NCBI GenBank assembly: GCA_028288485.1
Contig: JAQBNO010000203.1
Coordinates: 1 to 64,000 of the forward strand
Reading direction: 5' to 3'
Source of the DNA: Segetibacter sp.
GTDB lineage: Bacteria; Bacteroidota; Bacteroidia; Chitinophagales; Chitinophagaceae
Length of the DNA stretch: 64,000 nt
A program made the translations under genes and the position numbers. The notes below the pieces were generated by a model that saw only the letters and a list, made by a program, of their open reading frames with translations, searched no databases and was not told where the DNA came from. Positions 17,764-27,193 of the stretch are shown here, piece after piece (position 1 is the first letter of the stretch; every line of letters begins with the position of its first letter).

Positions 17764-18888
17764 TTAGTCTCTCGTAAAAATTCCTTCCAGGAATCTTAGC
17801 ACACTCCAGGTGCTGACTTGTCCTGCCGGTCCGTTTAATGTGTAATCAAACCCATGAGTGGCCCACGGTAAATAAAGCGAATAATACTTTATACCTAAAC
17901 TGTCTAGTTTTTTACCAAGCCTGATTCCATGTATATGAGAAACTAAGGGATCATTTTCGCCATGTATCAACAATGTAGGAACTGGCCGAATGGTTTCGGT
18001 TGCAGAACTGTTTATGTATTGCTGCGGCACCTCACTATAAGTTCCGCCGAGGTAGTCTTCCATTACTTTCCTGCTATTTAAAACAAGGGGATTGGTTGGG
18101 TTTGCATAACCCCAAACCATATCAGCAGGACCATAAAAACTGATGACACCTTTTATAGAAGCATCATTTAAAGTGTAGGCAGCTGAGAGAACGATTTGTC
18201 CGCCGGCGCTACGTCCAAGTAATGCGAAGTTGTTGGTATCAATTGATAGATTAGCAGCATTTGCGCGAAGAAAAGCGATTGCAGTTTTTACGTCTTCAAC
18301 AGGTGCGGGATAAATATTTTTTGGTGCAAGTCTATAGTTGATTGTTGCCACATGATAGCCAGCTTTTGCAAGCACACTATTTAGCTCTGGTAATTGTTGA
18401 CTATCTCCACCTGCCCACGAACCACCATGTACGATTACCACGCATGGTTTATTACCTGCCATAACGGATGGATAAAAATCTAACGTAAGTTTATTGGCGA
18501 CATCGTAAGTAATCGTTTGGTAAGAAACCTTTTTTGCGTTTATACCAGAGAACATTTTTACTAAACCAAATGGGGTAGGAGGATCTTCTTTTGTTTGCTG
18601 CCGGTTAGGCATTTTAGCAAAAGAGGCCCGGATGCTGCCTGAAATACGAAAGGCACCTACAACTGGTATACTGTATAAGACTAGTGAGACAATGCCTATT
18701 AGAAAGGTAACGGTTGCAAACCTATTTCCACCAAACCCGGATAGTAGCAAAACCAAAACAACGGTAAAAAAGATCCAACAAAACTCAGTTACCAGGATAG
18801 ATACATACCACAATAAACTGGTTGGAGCGCGCACAACTGTTAAGAGCGATAAAAGAAAAAGCACGATTATTAATATCAAGCGAAGCAT
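17764..18888 (-). CDS. Membrane-anchored alpha/beta hydrolase (BD-FAE/carboxylesterase type)
   Basis: This 374-residue protein has about three hydrophobic helices in residues 1-85, then a catalytic domain with the oxyanion motif HGGSWAGG near residue 150, NYRLAPK, and the nucleophile motif GRSAGG near residue 219. The Asp (HGENDPLVSH) and His (WATHGFDY) of the triad are visible near the C-terminus. This is the hormone-sensitive-lipase/BD-FAE type of esterase tethered to the inner membrane. Substrate is unknown. Downstream, CGAGGTGCTAGCGCACCTTTTTTTT near 17680 on the plus strand looks like a terminator for the SDR gene. Confidence 0.85.
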   Translation of the reverse strand: MLRLILIIVLFLLSLLTVVRAPTSLLWYVSILVTEFCWIFFTVVLVLLLSGFGGNRFATVTFLIGIVSLVLYSIPVVGAFRISGSIRASFAKMPNRQQTKEDPPTPFGLVKMFSGINAKKVSYQTITYDVANKLTLDFYPSVMAGNKPCVVIVHGGSWAGGDSQQLPELNSVLAKAGYHVATINYRLAPKNIYPAPVEDVKTAIAFLRANAANLSIDTNNFALLGRSAGGQIVLSAAYTLNDASIKGVISFYGPADMVWGYANPTNPLVLNSRKVMEDYLGGTYSEVPQQYINSSATETIRPVPTLLIHGENDPLVSHIHGIRLGKKLDSLGIKYYSLYLPWATHGFDYTLNGPAGQVSTWSVLRFLEGIFTRD

Positions 18889-19083
18889 AATTTGATGTTG
18901 CAGAATTGAAGATAGGATGATACGTTGTCTAAATCTTTTAATACCGTTTCTTAACTTCTTAGTGTCGAAAACAACCTCCCTCTAATCTCGTATTCTTTTG
19001 CTCAACTAATGTCTCATTATTTTATCAAGTTTAAATCGAGCTTTTTTAACCGGATTTGAAAAAAGCTGATATAAAATGCAATA

Positions 19084-19142
19084 GTACAAGTGAGTGACAC
19101 AACCGGAGTACAATTGAAAATCAATAGCTGGCGCCAAAAAAA
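19084..19142 (+). repeat. Interspersed repeat copy, GTGAGTGACACAACG subtype
   Basis: The core is at 19084-19104 and the tail AGCTGGCGCCAAAAAAACT at 19126-19144. It lies in the 454-bp gap 18889-19342 between a minus-strand hydrolase and a plus-strand outer-membrane gene. That gap otherwise shows no gene; the promoters of both neighbours must lie in it. Confidence 0.78.
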
Positions 19143-19342
19143 CTACGCTTTTTGTTTTTAAAAACACTTCAACCTGGTCGCAACGCCTAAAGCCTTCGCT
19201 TTTTAGCCCTTTTTCGACAGAAATACCATTTATCTAATAATACCGCCATTTATCCTATAACATACTACTGTATTATGCATAGTACCAATCTTTGTCCTGT
19301 AATCTTTATTAACAAGTACTATCAGAAATAAAAATAGCAGTC

Positions 19343-21793
19343 ATGAAAAAAATATTACCACTTCTAATATTCATTTTTTCCGCCATCTCTTTGTCGGCTT
19401 TTGCCCAGGCTGTCAAAGGTAAAATTCATGGCACCGTAATAGACGGAAGCACCAAAACGATCGAATCAGCTAACATTACATTGTTAAGAGCAAAAGACTC
19501 TTCTTTAGTTAAAATCAGTACTTCTGATAAAACTGGCAATTATGGCTTCGAAAATATTGTTGCCGGCAAATACCTGGTCTCTATATCAGCGGTTGCTCAC
19601 GCCACAGCTTATTCTGAAATTGTGGATTTGAAAACGAACAACTTATCTATCGTTCTGAAACCGATTAGATTGGTTGCAAAGTCAAAAACTTTGGGTGGAG
19701 TAACCGTGACTGCAAAAAGACCATTGGTAGAGCAAAGGCCCGGGATGACGTTGCTAAATGTAGACGCATCACCTACAAACGCGGGACTAAACGCATTGGA
19801 GTTGCTTGAAAAAGCTCCCGGCGTATCAATAGACAATGATGGCAACATTAGCCTGAAAGGAAAGCAGGGGGTTATGATATTGATAGATGGCAAGCCGACT
19901 TACATGAGCGCTACAGACCTTGCTGCTTTCCTTAAAAATATGCAGAGCACCAACCTCGACCAGATTGAGATTATGACTAATCCGCCGGCAAAGTATGATG
20001 CCGCAGGTAATTCAGGAATTATTAATATAAAGACTAAAAAGGGCACTATAAAAGGCATGAATGGTTCTGCTAACCTAAATTATAACCAGGGTTATTATAG
20101 CAGGTTTAATGGCGGTACAAACCTCAACTATCGCAATAATAAATTGAATTTGTTTGGTGGAGTAAATGGCGGCACTTTCAGAGGTTATAACAAGTTGGAG
20201 ATTGATCGTAAGTTTTACAAAAGCGATCATAAAACCCTGGCGGGTAGCGGTGACCAGGTTTCGAGAACTCAATTTAAAAGCCAATATACAAGTGTGAAAG
20301 CCGGCCTTGACTATTATTTTTCTAAAAAAGATGTAGCAGGATTTGTAGTCAATGGAAATTTTGGTGATCGCAGTGAAGACCCGTTTAGTAATGCAAACAT
20401 AAATGACGAAAACGGCATGGTTCTATACAAATTAAGATCACAGGCGTATAACGAATCGACTTCAGGAAATATATCTGCCAATGCGAACTATAAGCATACG
20501 TTTGACTCAACAGGGCGCGAGATAAGTGTAGACGCCGACTTTGCTTATTACAAGAACCGTAGCAATAATGATTTGATTACGCAAAGCTTTAGTGCAGACA
20601 ATATAAAAAATGGTGAGACTGTTAACTTAAGAGGCGCCATTCCATCCATCGTAAAAATCTATAGTGCTAAGGCCGACTACATTCATCCTTTTAAAAATGG
20701 CATCAGGCTTGAGAGCGGACTTAAAACGAGTTTTGTAAATACAGACAACCGGGTGGAATACTTAAGAAGTAACGGTAATGGTTGGAGCCTTGACAATAGA
20801 AGCAATCACTTTATCTATAAAGAGAACATTAATGCGGCTTATGCTATTCTTTCTAAAAAAATGAAAAAGTGGGATGTGATAGCAGGTTTGAGAATAGAAA
20901 ACACCGTCTCAACAGGACACCAGGTTAAAAACGACTCGACCTTTAAGCGCAACTACACCAACCTGTTTCCAAACGTTGGAATTGGATATGCAGCCAACAA
21001 CAAAAACCAGGTGAACTTTAGCTATAGCCGCAGAGTTGGCCGTCCTGATTATGATGCCCTTAACCCGTTTGTTTATTTCATCGACTCGCTTACTTACTCG
21101 CAGGGAAACCCTTACCTGCAGCCACAGTTTACAAACAACTTTGAGTTAAGTCATACATACAACAGGTTCTTAACAACAACTATCAACTATACTCAAACCA
21201 ATGATATCATAACACAGTTACTTAAGCAGGATACCGAAAAGAAAACGACCTATCAAACAAGGGAGAACTTTAGTAGTATGAAGCAAATAGGTTTGGCAAT
21301 CATGGCAAATGTGCCTGTAAGAAAATGGTTGAACGTGAATATTTATGCCAATATCTTCAATAATCATTATGCCGGTATTTATCAAAACGATCCTATAGAC
21401 ATTAGTACTACAAGTTTGATGTCAAACATCACCAACAGCTTTACTTTGGGCAAGGGTTGGAATGCTGAAGTGAGCGGCTGGTATCGCAGTAAAGGTGTAG
21501 AAGGTTTGTTGGTTGCCAACCCTATGGGTGCTATTAACTCAGCAATCTCAAAACAATTATTTAATAAGAAAGCAAGTTTAAAACTGGGTATCAGAGATAT
21601 CTTTAGAACACAGAATTTTAGTGGCTACGCGAAATACAGTGATGTAGATGTAAACATAAAAGCAACAAGAGATACCCGCCAGGCAAACCTGACTTTCACG
21701 TACCGCTTTGGTAAGACAAATATCCCCTCAGAGCGCAGAAAAACAGGTGGTGCAAATGATGAGCAAAACAGGGTAAAAAGCGGTGGACAATAA
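19343..21793 (+). CDS. Outer-membrane beta-barrel protein, TonB-receptor-like
   Basis: This 816-residue protein starts with a signal peptide ending SAFAQ (about 17-21). A carboxypeptidase-regulatory-like beta-sandwich follows (about 25-105, GKIHGTVIDGSTK). Then comes a plug-like region (115-235, LELLEKAPGVSIDNDGNISLKG, IDGKPTYMS) and an outer-membrane beta-barrel of the PF14905 type up to FTYRFGKTN near residue 790. Members are probably importers or surface proteins; the ligand is unknown. No SusD partner is adjacent. The C-terminal 25 residues are polar and Gly/Lys-rich. A hairpin terminator follows. Confidence 0.9.
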   Translation: MKKILPLLIFIFSAISLSAFAQAVKGKIHGTVIDGSTKTIESANITLLRAKDSSLVKISTSDKTGNYGFENIVAGKYLVSISAVAHATAYSEIVDLKTNNLSIVLKPIRLVAKSKTLGGVTVTAKRPLVEQRPGMTLLNVDASPTNAGLNALELLEKAPGVSIDNDGNISLKGKQGVMILIDGKPTYMSATDLAAFLKNMQSTNLDQIEIMTNPPAKYDAAGNSGIINIKTKKGTIKGMNGSANLNYNQGYYSRFNGGTNLNYRNNKLNLFGGVNGGTFRGYNKLEIDRKFYKSDHKTLAGSGDQVSRTQFKSQYTSVKAGLDYYFSKKDVAGFVVNGNFGDRSEDPFSNANINDENGMVLYKLRSQAYNESTSGNISANANYKHTFDSTGREISVDADFAYYKNRSNNDLITQSFSADNIKNGETVNLRGAIPSIVKIYSAKADYIHPFKNGIRLESGLKTSFVNTDNRVEYLRSNGNGWSLDNRSNHFIYKENINAAYAILSKKMKKWDVIAGLRIENTVSTGHQVKNDSTFKRNYTNLFPNVGIGYAANNKNQVNFSYSRRVGRPDYDALNPFVYFIDSLTYSQGNPYLQPQFTNNFELSHTYNRFLTTTINYTQTNDIITQLLKQDTEKKTTYQTRENFSSMKQIGLAIMANVPVRKWLNVNIYANIFNNHYAGIYQNDPIDISTTSLMSNITNSFTLGKGWNAEVSGWYRSKGVEGLLVANPMGAINSAISKQLFNKKASLKLGIRDIFRTQNFSGYAKYSDVDVNIKATRDTRQANLTFTYRFGKTNIPSERRKTGGANDEQNRVKSGGQ

Positions 21794-21825
21794 TCAGGCA
21801 GTGGTAAGCATTCGTTGATACAAGT

Positions 21826-21861
21826 AACAATAAAGTTCCCCAAAAGAGGAACTTTGTTGTT
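21826..21861 (+). terminator. Terminator after outer-membrane barrel gene
   Basis: AACAATAAAGTTCC pairs with GGAACTTTGTTGTT (one G-T wobble) around an 8-nt loop, about 30 bp after the stop, and runs into TTT. Confidence 0.75.
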
Positions 21862-21955
21862 TTAAGAGAAATGTGGTTTAATAATCTCGTTTTAACTATC
21901 GCGTTACATTTGTGAGACCGTGGTACTGATGTTATAAAAAACGGATGCTGTAAAT

Positions 21956-22013
21956 ATTTTTTTGTAGCCACCCTTAGCTCTTCTTTCTACATTGTTGTGT
22001 CACTCACTTGTAC
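21956..22013 (-). repeat. Interspersed repeat copy, minus orientation
   Basis: The core TGTTGTGTCACTCACTTGTA begins at 21993 and the tail TTTTTTTGTAGCCACCC is at its left end. It sits between convergent genes. Confidence 0.75.
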
Positions 22014-22058
22014 TTTTGGAAAATGTTTCGACTGCTATTCCAGTTCCCCGACAAACAT

Positions 22059-22409
22059 TTATTGCTGAAGTTCCTTCGCCAATAATGCCGCATCCAACTT
22101 TATGCTATATACTTTCTTATTGTTTGTAAAAAAGCCAAAGACTACGTCAGTGTCTTTGCTTCTTAACTTTCGTACACTCCATAATTTTACCGGCTGTGCT
22201 GCAAAATCAGAGCTTACCTTTTCGCCTTTGGCGTTTACGTGTTCTATGTATTTAAATGACCCATCATCTCTCGATCCAAGGCCGATTTTTACTTGTTGCC
22301 CGCTTGTAAATACCTGTCCTGTCGTTGCTTTATAGGTGCTGTCATTGATCATTTGCGAAAAGCCATAGCCCGGTAAAACCAATAATATTATAACCAACAG
22401 TTTTTTCAT
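22059..22409 (-). CDS. Small secreted protein, unknown function
   Basis: This 116-residue protein has a signal peptide (KKLLVIILLVLPGYGFSQ). The mature part contains GQVFTSGQQVKIGLGSRDDGSFKYIE and ends with a helix-like DAALLAKELQQ. The pattern is a short secreted beta-domain seen in Bacteroidota, without a known role. It converges on the barrel gene at 19343 and is separated from it by an interspersed repeat. Confidence 0.7.
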   Translation of the reverse strand: MKKLLVIILLVLPGYGFSQMINDSTYKATTGQVFTSGQQVKIGLGSRDDGSFKYIEHVNAKGEKVSSDFAAQPVKLWSVRKLRSKDTDVVFGFFTNNKKVYSIKLDAALLAKELQQ

Positions 22410-22678
22410 TGTTTATGTTTTTTTGCTAAGAAATAATGGATTTTGTCCTTTCAAAACTCCTATTATTTTCAAACAAAAAAAGGGGTGTTGATATTAAAAG
22501 CGCTGCGTGATTATTTATACACCTCATCTGAATTGCCTCACTTATAGTTATTCATCATATCAGCCTGACAAAGATTTAAACAGGACGAATAAGGGTTATA
22601 ATAATTGTTCCAAATGCTTGGATTTCGCGAAAACTTGTTTACTTTTCGATAGCCATAATCTCAACCTAATACTGCCAT

Positions 22679-24313
22679 ATGAGAATATTCCAATCCATTT
22701 GCCAGGTGCTGCTGGCTTTTATTTTCTCGTGCGCTTGTTCGGGATGTTTTCAACATTATTTTAAAGTGGTACCAGTTAAGGCAACAGCGCAATACCCGGT
22801 GGCGTTAGAAAGAGGTAAGCAAGAGGACCGCTTTTTTATTTTACATTCCGGCTCAAAAACCTATGCCATCTCTACCATAGAAGTAAACAGGGAAAAGCAA
22901 CAATTGGAGTTGAAGCTCGACAAACTAGATACTCCTCATACTGTCTACACAACGCGTCCACGGCATAGAGTGTATAAGTCAAAAAAAGGGCAGTCGCCCG
23001 TACTAACTGAAATTCATCTCTATTTAAAAGACACACCTTCATACGCCTTAAATGAACCACTTATTCTCCCTATTGAAAAAGTCAATAAGCTGGAGTTGCT
23101 TGAGAAAGATAAAGCTGGTACAACTGCCAACATGGTTCTGAGTACGGTAGGTGTTACACTTTCAGTATTTGCACTGGTAGGGGTCATTGTCGCGCTGACT
23201 AAAAGCTCTTGTCCATTTGTTAGCGGGTACGACGGAGAGGAATTCAAGCTGCAGGGAGAAATTTATGGCGGTGCTATATATCCCGCTCTTAAAAGGGACG
23301 ATTACTTGCCATTACGTCTAAAGCCATTAGACGGTAAACTCAGGGTGAAAATCAGTAACGAGTTGCAGGAAAGGCAATATACAGACGTGGCAGAATTGTG
23401 GACTATCGAACATGATCAGGATTTAAAGATTCTACCTGATGAACAAGGCAATCTTTATTCAGTTGCCAAAGGGCACACACCTTCAACTGCAACTGTAGAT
23501 GGATATGATGTTTTAAACCAGGTTTTTGAAAAAGATGAAAATTATTTTGCGTTTAATAACAAAAAGGAAAGTGGTGTAAGCCAGTTGCAGTTAACATTTT
23601 CAAAGCCTGATGAAAGCAATGCAGGTAAACTAATACTCCACTTAAAAAACTCTTATTGGCTCGATTTCATTTATGGTGAACTCATCCAACATATGGGCAG
23701 GTATTTTAATAAATGGAGCAACCAGCAAAAAAATAAATCGGCTGAGCAATTGACTAAATGGAAAAATGAACAATCTATCCCATTAACCATAGAAATGAAA
23801 ACTGCAACAGGATGGAGAGAGGTTACAACTCTTACTACAGTTGGTCCGGTTGCTTATCGGGAAATGGCAATTCCATTAGATCTAAGTCAGGTAGAAGGAC
23901 GTGACGTGACCGTAAGACTTTCCTCTGGTTTTATGTTTTGGGAACTTGATCGTGTGGCTTTGGATTACACTCCTGCACGCGCTTACACAATTAGCAAATC
24001 ACATCCTGTTACAGCAACAGACGAGCTGGGTAAAGATGTAAAGAAATTGCTTTCAACCAAAGATGGTCAATTTCTCAACCAACCTGTTCCGGGTAATGTG
24101 GCTACATTAAGTTTTGATACGACAGTAGTCAGGAAAGACAAAGCAGTCACCTACATTTTACACACCAACGGATACTACGAGCATGTAAGATCATTCAAGG
24201 GAATGGCTGATATAAAGTTTTTGAAAAAGTTTAAAGAACCGCTCGCTTTATCAAAGTTCAGTATGCAACGGTTTCAGCAAATCAACTCTTCAGTAGCAAC
24301 AAAATCAAAATAA
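22679..24313 (+). CDS. Large putative lipoprotein paired with radical SAM protein
   Basis: This 544-residue protein has a signal with cysteines at 18, 20 and 23 (FSCACSGC), fitting a lipoprotein. A transmembrane-like helix lies near 148-170, directly before SSCPFVSGYDGEEFKLQGE and IYGGAIYPALKRDDYLPL. From memory this resembles an uncharacterised family whose members share CPF/YxxxYDGExF and GGAxxxxLxRxDY. The second half is beta-rich. The gene ends 6 bp before the radical SAM start, so the two are co-expressed. Function is unknown. Confidence 0.75.
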   Translation: MRIFQSICQVLLAFIFSCACSGCFQHYFKVVPVKATAQYPVALERGKQEDRFFILHSGSKTYAISTIEVNREKQQLELKLDKLDTPHTVYTTRPRHRVYKSKKGQSPVLTEIHLYLKDTPSYALNEPLILPIEKVNKLELLEKDKAGTTANMVLSTVGVTLSVFALVGVIVALTKSSCPFVSGYDGEEFKLQGEIYGGAIYPALKRDDYLPLRLKPLDGKLRVKISNELQERQYTDVAELWTIEHDQDLKILPDEQGNLYSVAKGHTPSTATVDGYDVLNQVFEKDENYFAFNNKKESGVSQLQLTFSKPDESNAGKLILHLKNSYWLDFIYGELIQHMGRYFNKWSNQQKNKSAEQLTKWKNEQSIPLTIEMKTATGWREVTTLTTVGPVAYREMAIPLDLSQVEGRDVTVRLSSGFMFWELDRVALDYTPARAYTISKSHPVTATDELGKDVKKLLSTKDGQFLNQPVPGNVATLSFDTTVVRKDKAVTYILHTNGYYEHVRSFKGMADIKFLKKFKEPLALSKFSMQRFQQINSSVATKSK

Positions 24314-24319
24314 CCAGGC

Positions 24320-25564
24320 ATGATCGATCTATCTGCTCCAGCAACCAAAGTAAAGATTAACTACAGCCCCAAAAATGCAAGCGGGTATAAGAGCGCGAGC
24401 TCTGCTGTTGGTAAAAGTCGCAAGACACAGGTGAGGGGATTACACAATTTTTTTATCTGGTTGGCAATTAAACTCCGCATATTTTTTTTAGTGATAATGA
24501 CTGTTCGTTCCTTAAAAAAGGCAATCGAATATTACCGGCAAATCATACACCTCAGAGAGAATGTTTGGAATGGCAACATGAAAAAAATCTACCGTGTTGG
24601 TGGTAAGTATTTTTATAATCAATACACCCCGGCATGGCCATCGAAGCAGTATGACGAAATGATTGTTAGAGAAACCAGGAGAAGAATTTTTCATGAAACA
24701 AGTCATTCGTGTTCTTTTGTGTTTTTTGCAATAACAAGAAAATGTCCATTGAGATGCGAACACTGTTTCGAATGGGATAACCTTAATAAGAAAGAAACAT
24801 TTACTGCAAAGGAATTGGATTTGATAGTCGATCATTACAAAAAGCAGGGAATGTTTCAAATGCATTTAAGTGGTGGCGAACCTATGCTTAGGGTAAGAGA
24901 AATGGTGGAGCTGTTGAATAAGCATGGAAACAATGTAGACTTCTGGGTGCTGACGTCTGGTTTCAATTGTACAAGAGAAAATCTTTCTTTATTGAAACAA
25001 GCTGGCTTAAAGGGTATCGTAGTAAGTATAGATCATTACATCGCTGAGCTGCACGACGCTTTTAGACGTAAGGCAGGATCTTATGATGCAGCTTTGAAAG
25101 CGGTGCAATACGCGCAGGAACTTCAACTGGCTACCGCTATAAGTATTTGTGTAACAAAATCATTTTTAGCTGCAGGACATCTGTGGCCATATGCAGAATT
25201 TGCAAGAGAATTGGGTGTAGAGTTTGTTCAGTTGCTTGAACCGAGGAATATTGGCAATTACAAAGACCAGGATGTTTTGCTCGATGAGATGCATATTCAA
25301 ATGCTGGAAGATTTCTTTAAAAGTGTCAATCACAGTAAAGAGACAAGCAATTATCCAACGTTTAGTTATCATGGTTTTCATCAGAGAAGGGTTGGTTGTT
25401 TTGCAGGAAGCCGTAGCATATATATTGACTCGGCAGGCAATGTACATTCGTGCCCGTTTTGTCACACTGCAGCCTATAACATTAAATCATTTATAGATAA
25501 TAACAAACTTGCCGAAGTGCCGCAAAAGCTAAATGAATGCCCGAGGTTTGGAAAGGTGGTTTAA
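24320..25564 (+). CDS. Radical SAM protein with SPASM-like C-terminus
   Basis: This 414-residue protein carries the cluster motif CPLRCEHC (C142, C146, C149) and the SAM-binding LSGGEP near residue 182. A Cys-rich C-terminus (GCFAGSRSIYIDSAGNVHSC, then PFC and NECP) could bind a second iron-sulfur cluster, as in SPASM/twitch enzymes. The N-terminal 130 residues are unusual: basic, with a hydrophobic stretch at about 42-62 that could associate with the membrane. SPASM enzymes often modify peptides or proteins; here the coupled lipoprotein is the obvious candidate partner. No short precursor-peptide gene was found next to it. Confidence 0.85.
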   Translation: MIDLSAPATKVKINYSPKNASGYKSASSAVGKSRKTQVRGLHNFFIWLAIKLRIFFLVIMTVRSLKKAIEYYRQIIHLRENVWNGNMKKIYRVGGKYFYNQYTPAWPSKQYDEMIVRETRRRIFHETSHSCSFVFFAITRKCPLRCEHCFEWDNLNKKETFTAKELDLIVDHYKKQGMFQMHLSGGEPMLRVREMVELLNKHGNNVDFWVLTSGFNCTRENLSLLKQAGLKGIVVSIDHYIAELHDAFRRKAGSYDAALKAVQYAQELQLATAISICVTKSFLAAGHLWPYAEFARELGVEFVQLLEPRNIGNYKDQDVLLDEMHIQMLEDFFKSVNHSKETSNYPTFSYHGFHQRRVGCFAGSRSIYIDSAGNVHSCPFCHTAAYNIKSFIDNNKLAEVPQKLNECPRFGKVV

Positions 25565-25716
25565 GTATTTTGAAGTTGTTATCAAACACAGTTGACTAAA
25601 CCGCTCTTTTATCTATTAATACAAATTCTCTTCATAAAACTTCGATAACAGATTACCCCCGATCAAACTATTATTTACTTATGTTACAATCTTTTTGATA
25701 CTGGTAAACTAAGCTT

Positions 25717-26655
25717 ATGAATAGAGATAAAGAATGGCCGCGGTTAGATTTTAATGAGTGGAAGGAAACGCTTTATACAGTTCAATTATGGACACAAATA
25801 GTTGGCAAGATCCGCCTGCGCCACTTACCATGGCTTAATCATTCATGGCACGTCACCTTGTATGTTTCTCCAAAAGGACTTACTACCGGCAGCATTCCTT
25901 ATCGTGATGGATTGTTTCAATTAGATTTTGACTTTGTACAGCACCAGGTGATAATTCAAACGGGTAAAGAAGATAGAGTCGTTAAACTATACCCGAGATC
26001 GGTTGCAAGCTTTTACAAGGAATTAATGGAAAACCTGAAAGCAGCCGGTATTGAAGCAACGATACATGGTGCGCCTAACGAGGTGGATCCGGCAATACCT
26101 TTTGACCAGGATGAACTGCACAAGTCTTATGATGCAGAGCAAGTGAACCTTTTCTGGCAGGCTTTGGTAAAAGTGCATAATGTCTTCACCCGTTTTCGTG
26201 CACGTTTTAGAGGTAAGAGCAGCCCGGTTCATTTCTTTTGGGGCAGCTTTGATTTGGCTGTAACCCGCTTCTCTGGCCGAACTGCACCTTTACATCCCGG
26301 TGGTGCTCCTAATGTACCGGCAAGTGTAATGCAGGAAGCGTACTCTCATGAATTAAGTTCCTGCGGTTTTTGGCCAGGAAATGAACAACTTCCGGAAGCT
26401 GTGTTTTATGCTTATGGTTATCCATCAACACCCCATTTTAGCAAACAGCCCGTTGCTCCTGCTGAAGCCTTTTTTAGTGAACCAATGGGCGAATATATTT
26501 TACCTTACGATGCTGTACGAAAATCTGCAGACCCTGAAACTGCTCTGTTCCAATTTATGCAAAGCACTTACGAAGCAGCAGCAAACACCGCGAATTGGGA
26601 CCGGGATTCATTGGAGTGTAATTTGACGTCGTTTGAGAGGAAGGTGGTGAGTTAA
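25717..26655 (+). CDS. DUF5996 family protein
   Basis: This 312-residue soluble protein matches the DUF5996 pattern: WPRLDFNEWKETLYTVQLW at the start, WVNHSWHVTLYVSPKGLTTG-like segments (here LNHSWHVTLYVSPKGLTTG), HFFWGSFDLAVTRFSGR, and FAYGYPSTP-like FYAYGYPSTPHF. The family has no known biochemical role. It lies 152 bp after the radical SAM gene on the same strand; a shared operon is possible but the gap also allows an independent promoter. Confidence 0.85.
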   Translation: MNRDKEWPRLDFNEWKETLYTVQLWTQIVGKIRLRHLPWLNHSWHVTLYVSPKGLTTGSIPYRDGLFQLDFDFVQHQVIIQTGKEDRVVKLYPRSVASFYKELMENLKAAGIEATIHGAPNEVDPAIPFDQDELHKSYDAEQVNLFWQALVKVHNVFTRFRARFRGKSSPVHFFWGSFDLAVTRFSGRTAPLHPGGAPNVPASVMQEAYSHELSSCGFWPGNEQLPEAVFYAYGYPSTPHFSKQPVAPAEAFFSEPMGEYILPYDAVRKSADPETALFQFMQSTYEAAANTANWDRDSLECNLTSFERKVVS

Positions 26656-26753
26656 CCAACGGTGTTAGTCGATAACAACGTAGAACATATTTTTGAAGAC
26701 AGGAAAGCGACTAAAGGTATGATCAACCTTTATGCTGCACGTAGCTTTCATAA

Positions 26754-26816
26754 GTACAAGTGAGTCTATATGTAAAAGGTCTCGGTGCGGCAGCAGTCCA
26801 TGTATGGCTGCAAAGA
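26754..26816 (+). repeat. Degenerate interspersed repeat copy
   Basis: The first 12 bases GTACAAGTGAGT are exact, the GACACAACG part is lost, and a tail-like TATGGCTGCAAAGAA occurs at the expected spacing. The 412-bp gap 26656-27067 holds this copy and the tRNA terminator, and otherwise nothing recognisable. Confidence 0.55.
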
Positions 26817-27038
26817 AGAGTTTTGCTAAAAATTAAAAATTATGAAACAGCAAACTTCGCCCAGGCACTAACATCTATTTCATTTCTTAACGCCTGACCT
26901 GCTAATTTTCTTAACGAATTTTTTATGATGTCACTCCTTCTAACCACGCATTGGTACGATTAACGTGTTGGCGTTCGTTATCCCAATTTGTACAACTGAT
27001 CTCGTGTGCGATCTCTGTGCCCGGGGGTTAATAATAAA

Positions 27039-27066
27039 AAAAGTCCTTGAAAAATCAAGGACTTTT
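27039..27066 (-). terminator. Terminator of tRNA-Leu(GAG)
   Basis: A perfect 12-bp stem (arms 27039-27050 and 27055-27066, loop AAAA) lies directly downstream of the tRNA on the minus strand and is followed there by a T-run. Confidence 0.88.
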
Positions 27067-27067
27067 G

Positions 27068-27151
27068 TGCGGAAGAGGAGATTCGAACTCCCACGGCTGT
27101 TACCCCGCTACCACCTCAAAGTAGTGCGTCTACCAATTTCGCCACCTCCGC
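27068..27151 (-). tRNA. tRNA-Leu (anticodon GAG)
   Basis: On the minus strand an 84-nt cloverleaf folds with acceptor GCGGAGG pairing with CTTCCGC and discriminator A. The D-arm contains AATTGGTAGACGC, the anticodon arm CTACTTTGAGGTGGTAG gives anticodon GAG, a long class II variable arm follows, and the T-arm contains GTTCGAATC. CCA is not encoded. Confidence 0.95.
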
Positions 27152-27162
27152 AATTGGGAGCG

Positions 27163-27193
27163 CAAATGTAATAAAATACTTCACTTAACACAA
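27163..27193 (-). promoter_or_regulatory. Promoter of tRNA-Leu(GAG)
   Basis: On the minus strand TTG (27193-27191), a 20-bp spacer and TACATTTG (27170-27163) match the Bacteroidota -33/-7 consensus. The tRNA 5' end is 11 bp further on. Confidence 0.75.

Noticed and set aside
22507-22764. 85-codon plus-strand ORF before the lipoprotein, considered as a precursor peptide for the radical SAM enzyme
   Set aside because: It overlaps the lipoprotein gene by 86 bp, lacks leader/core organisation, and its end is only the lipoprotein signal read in another frame.
26965-27171. 68-codon plus-strand ORF across the tRNA-Leu gene
   Set aside because: It is antisense to the tRNA and its terminator; no protein character.
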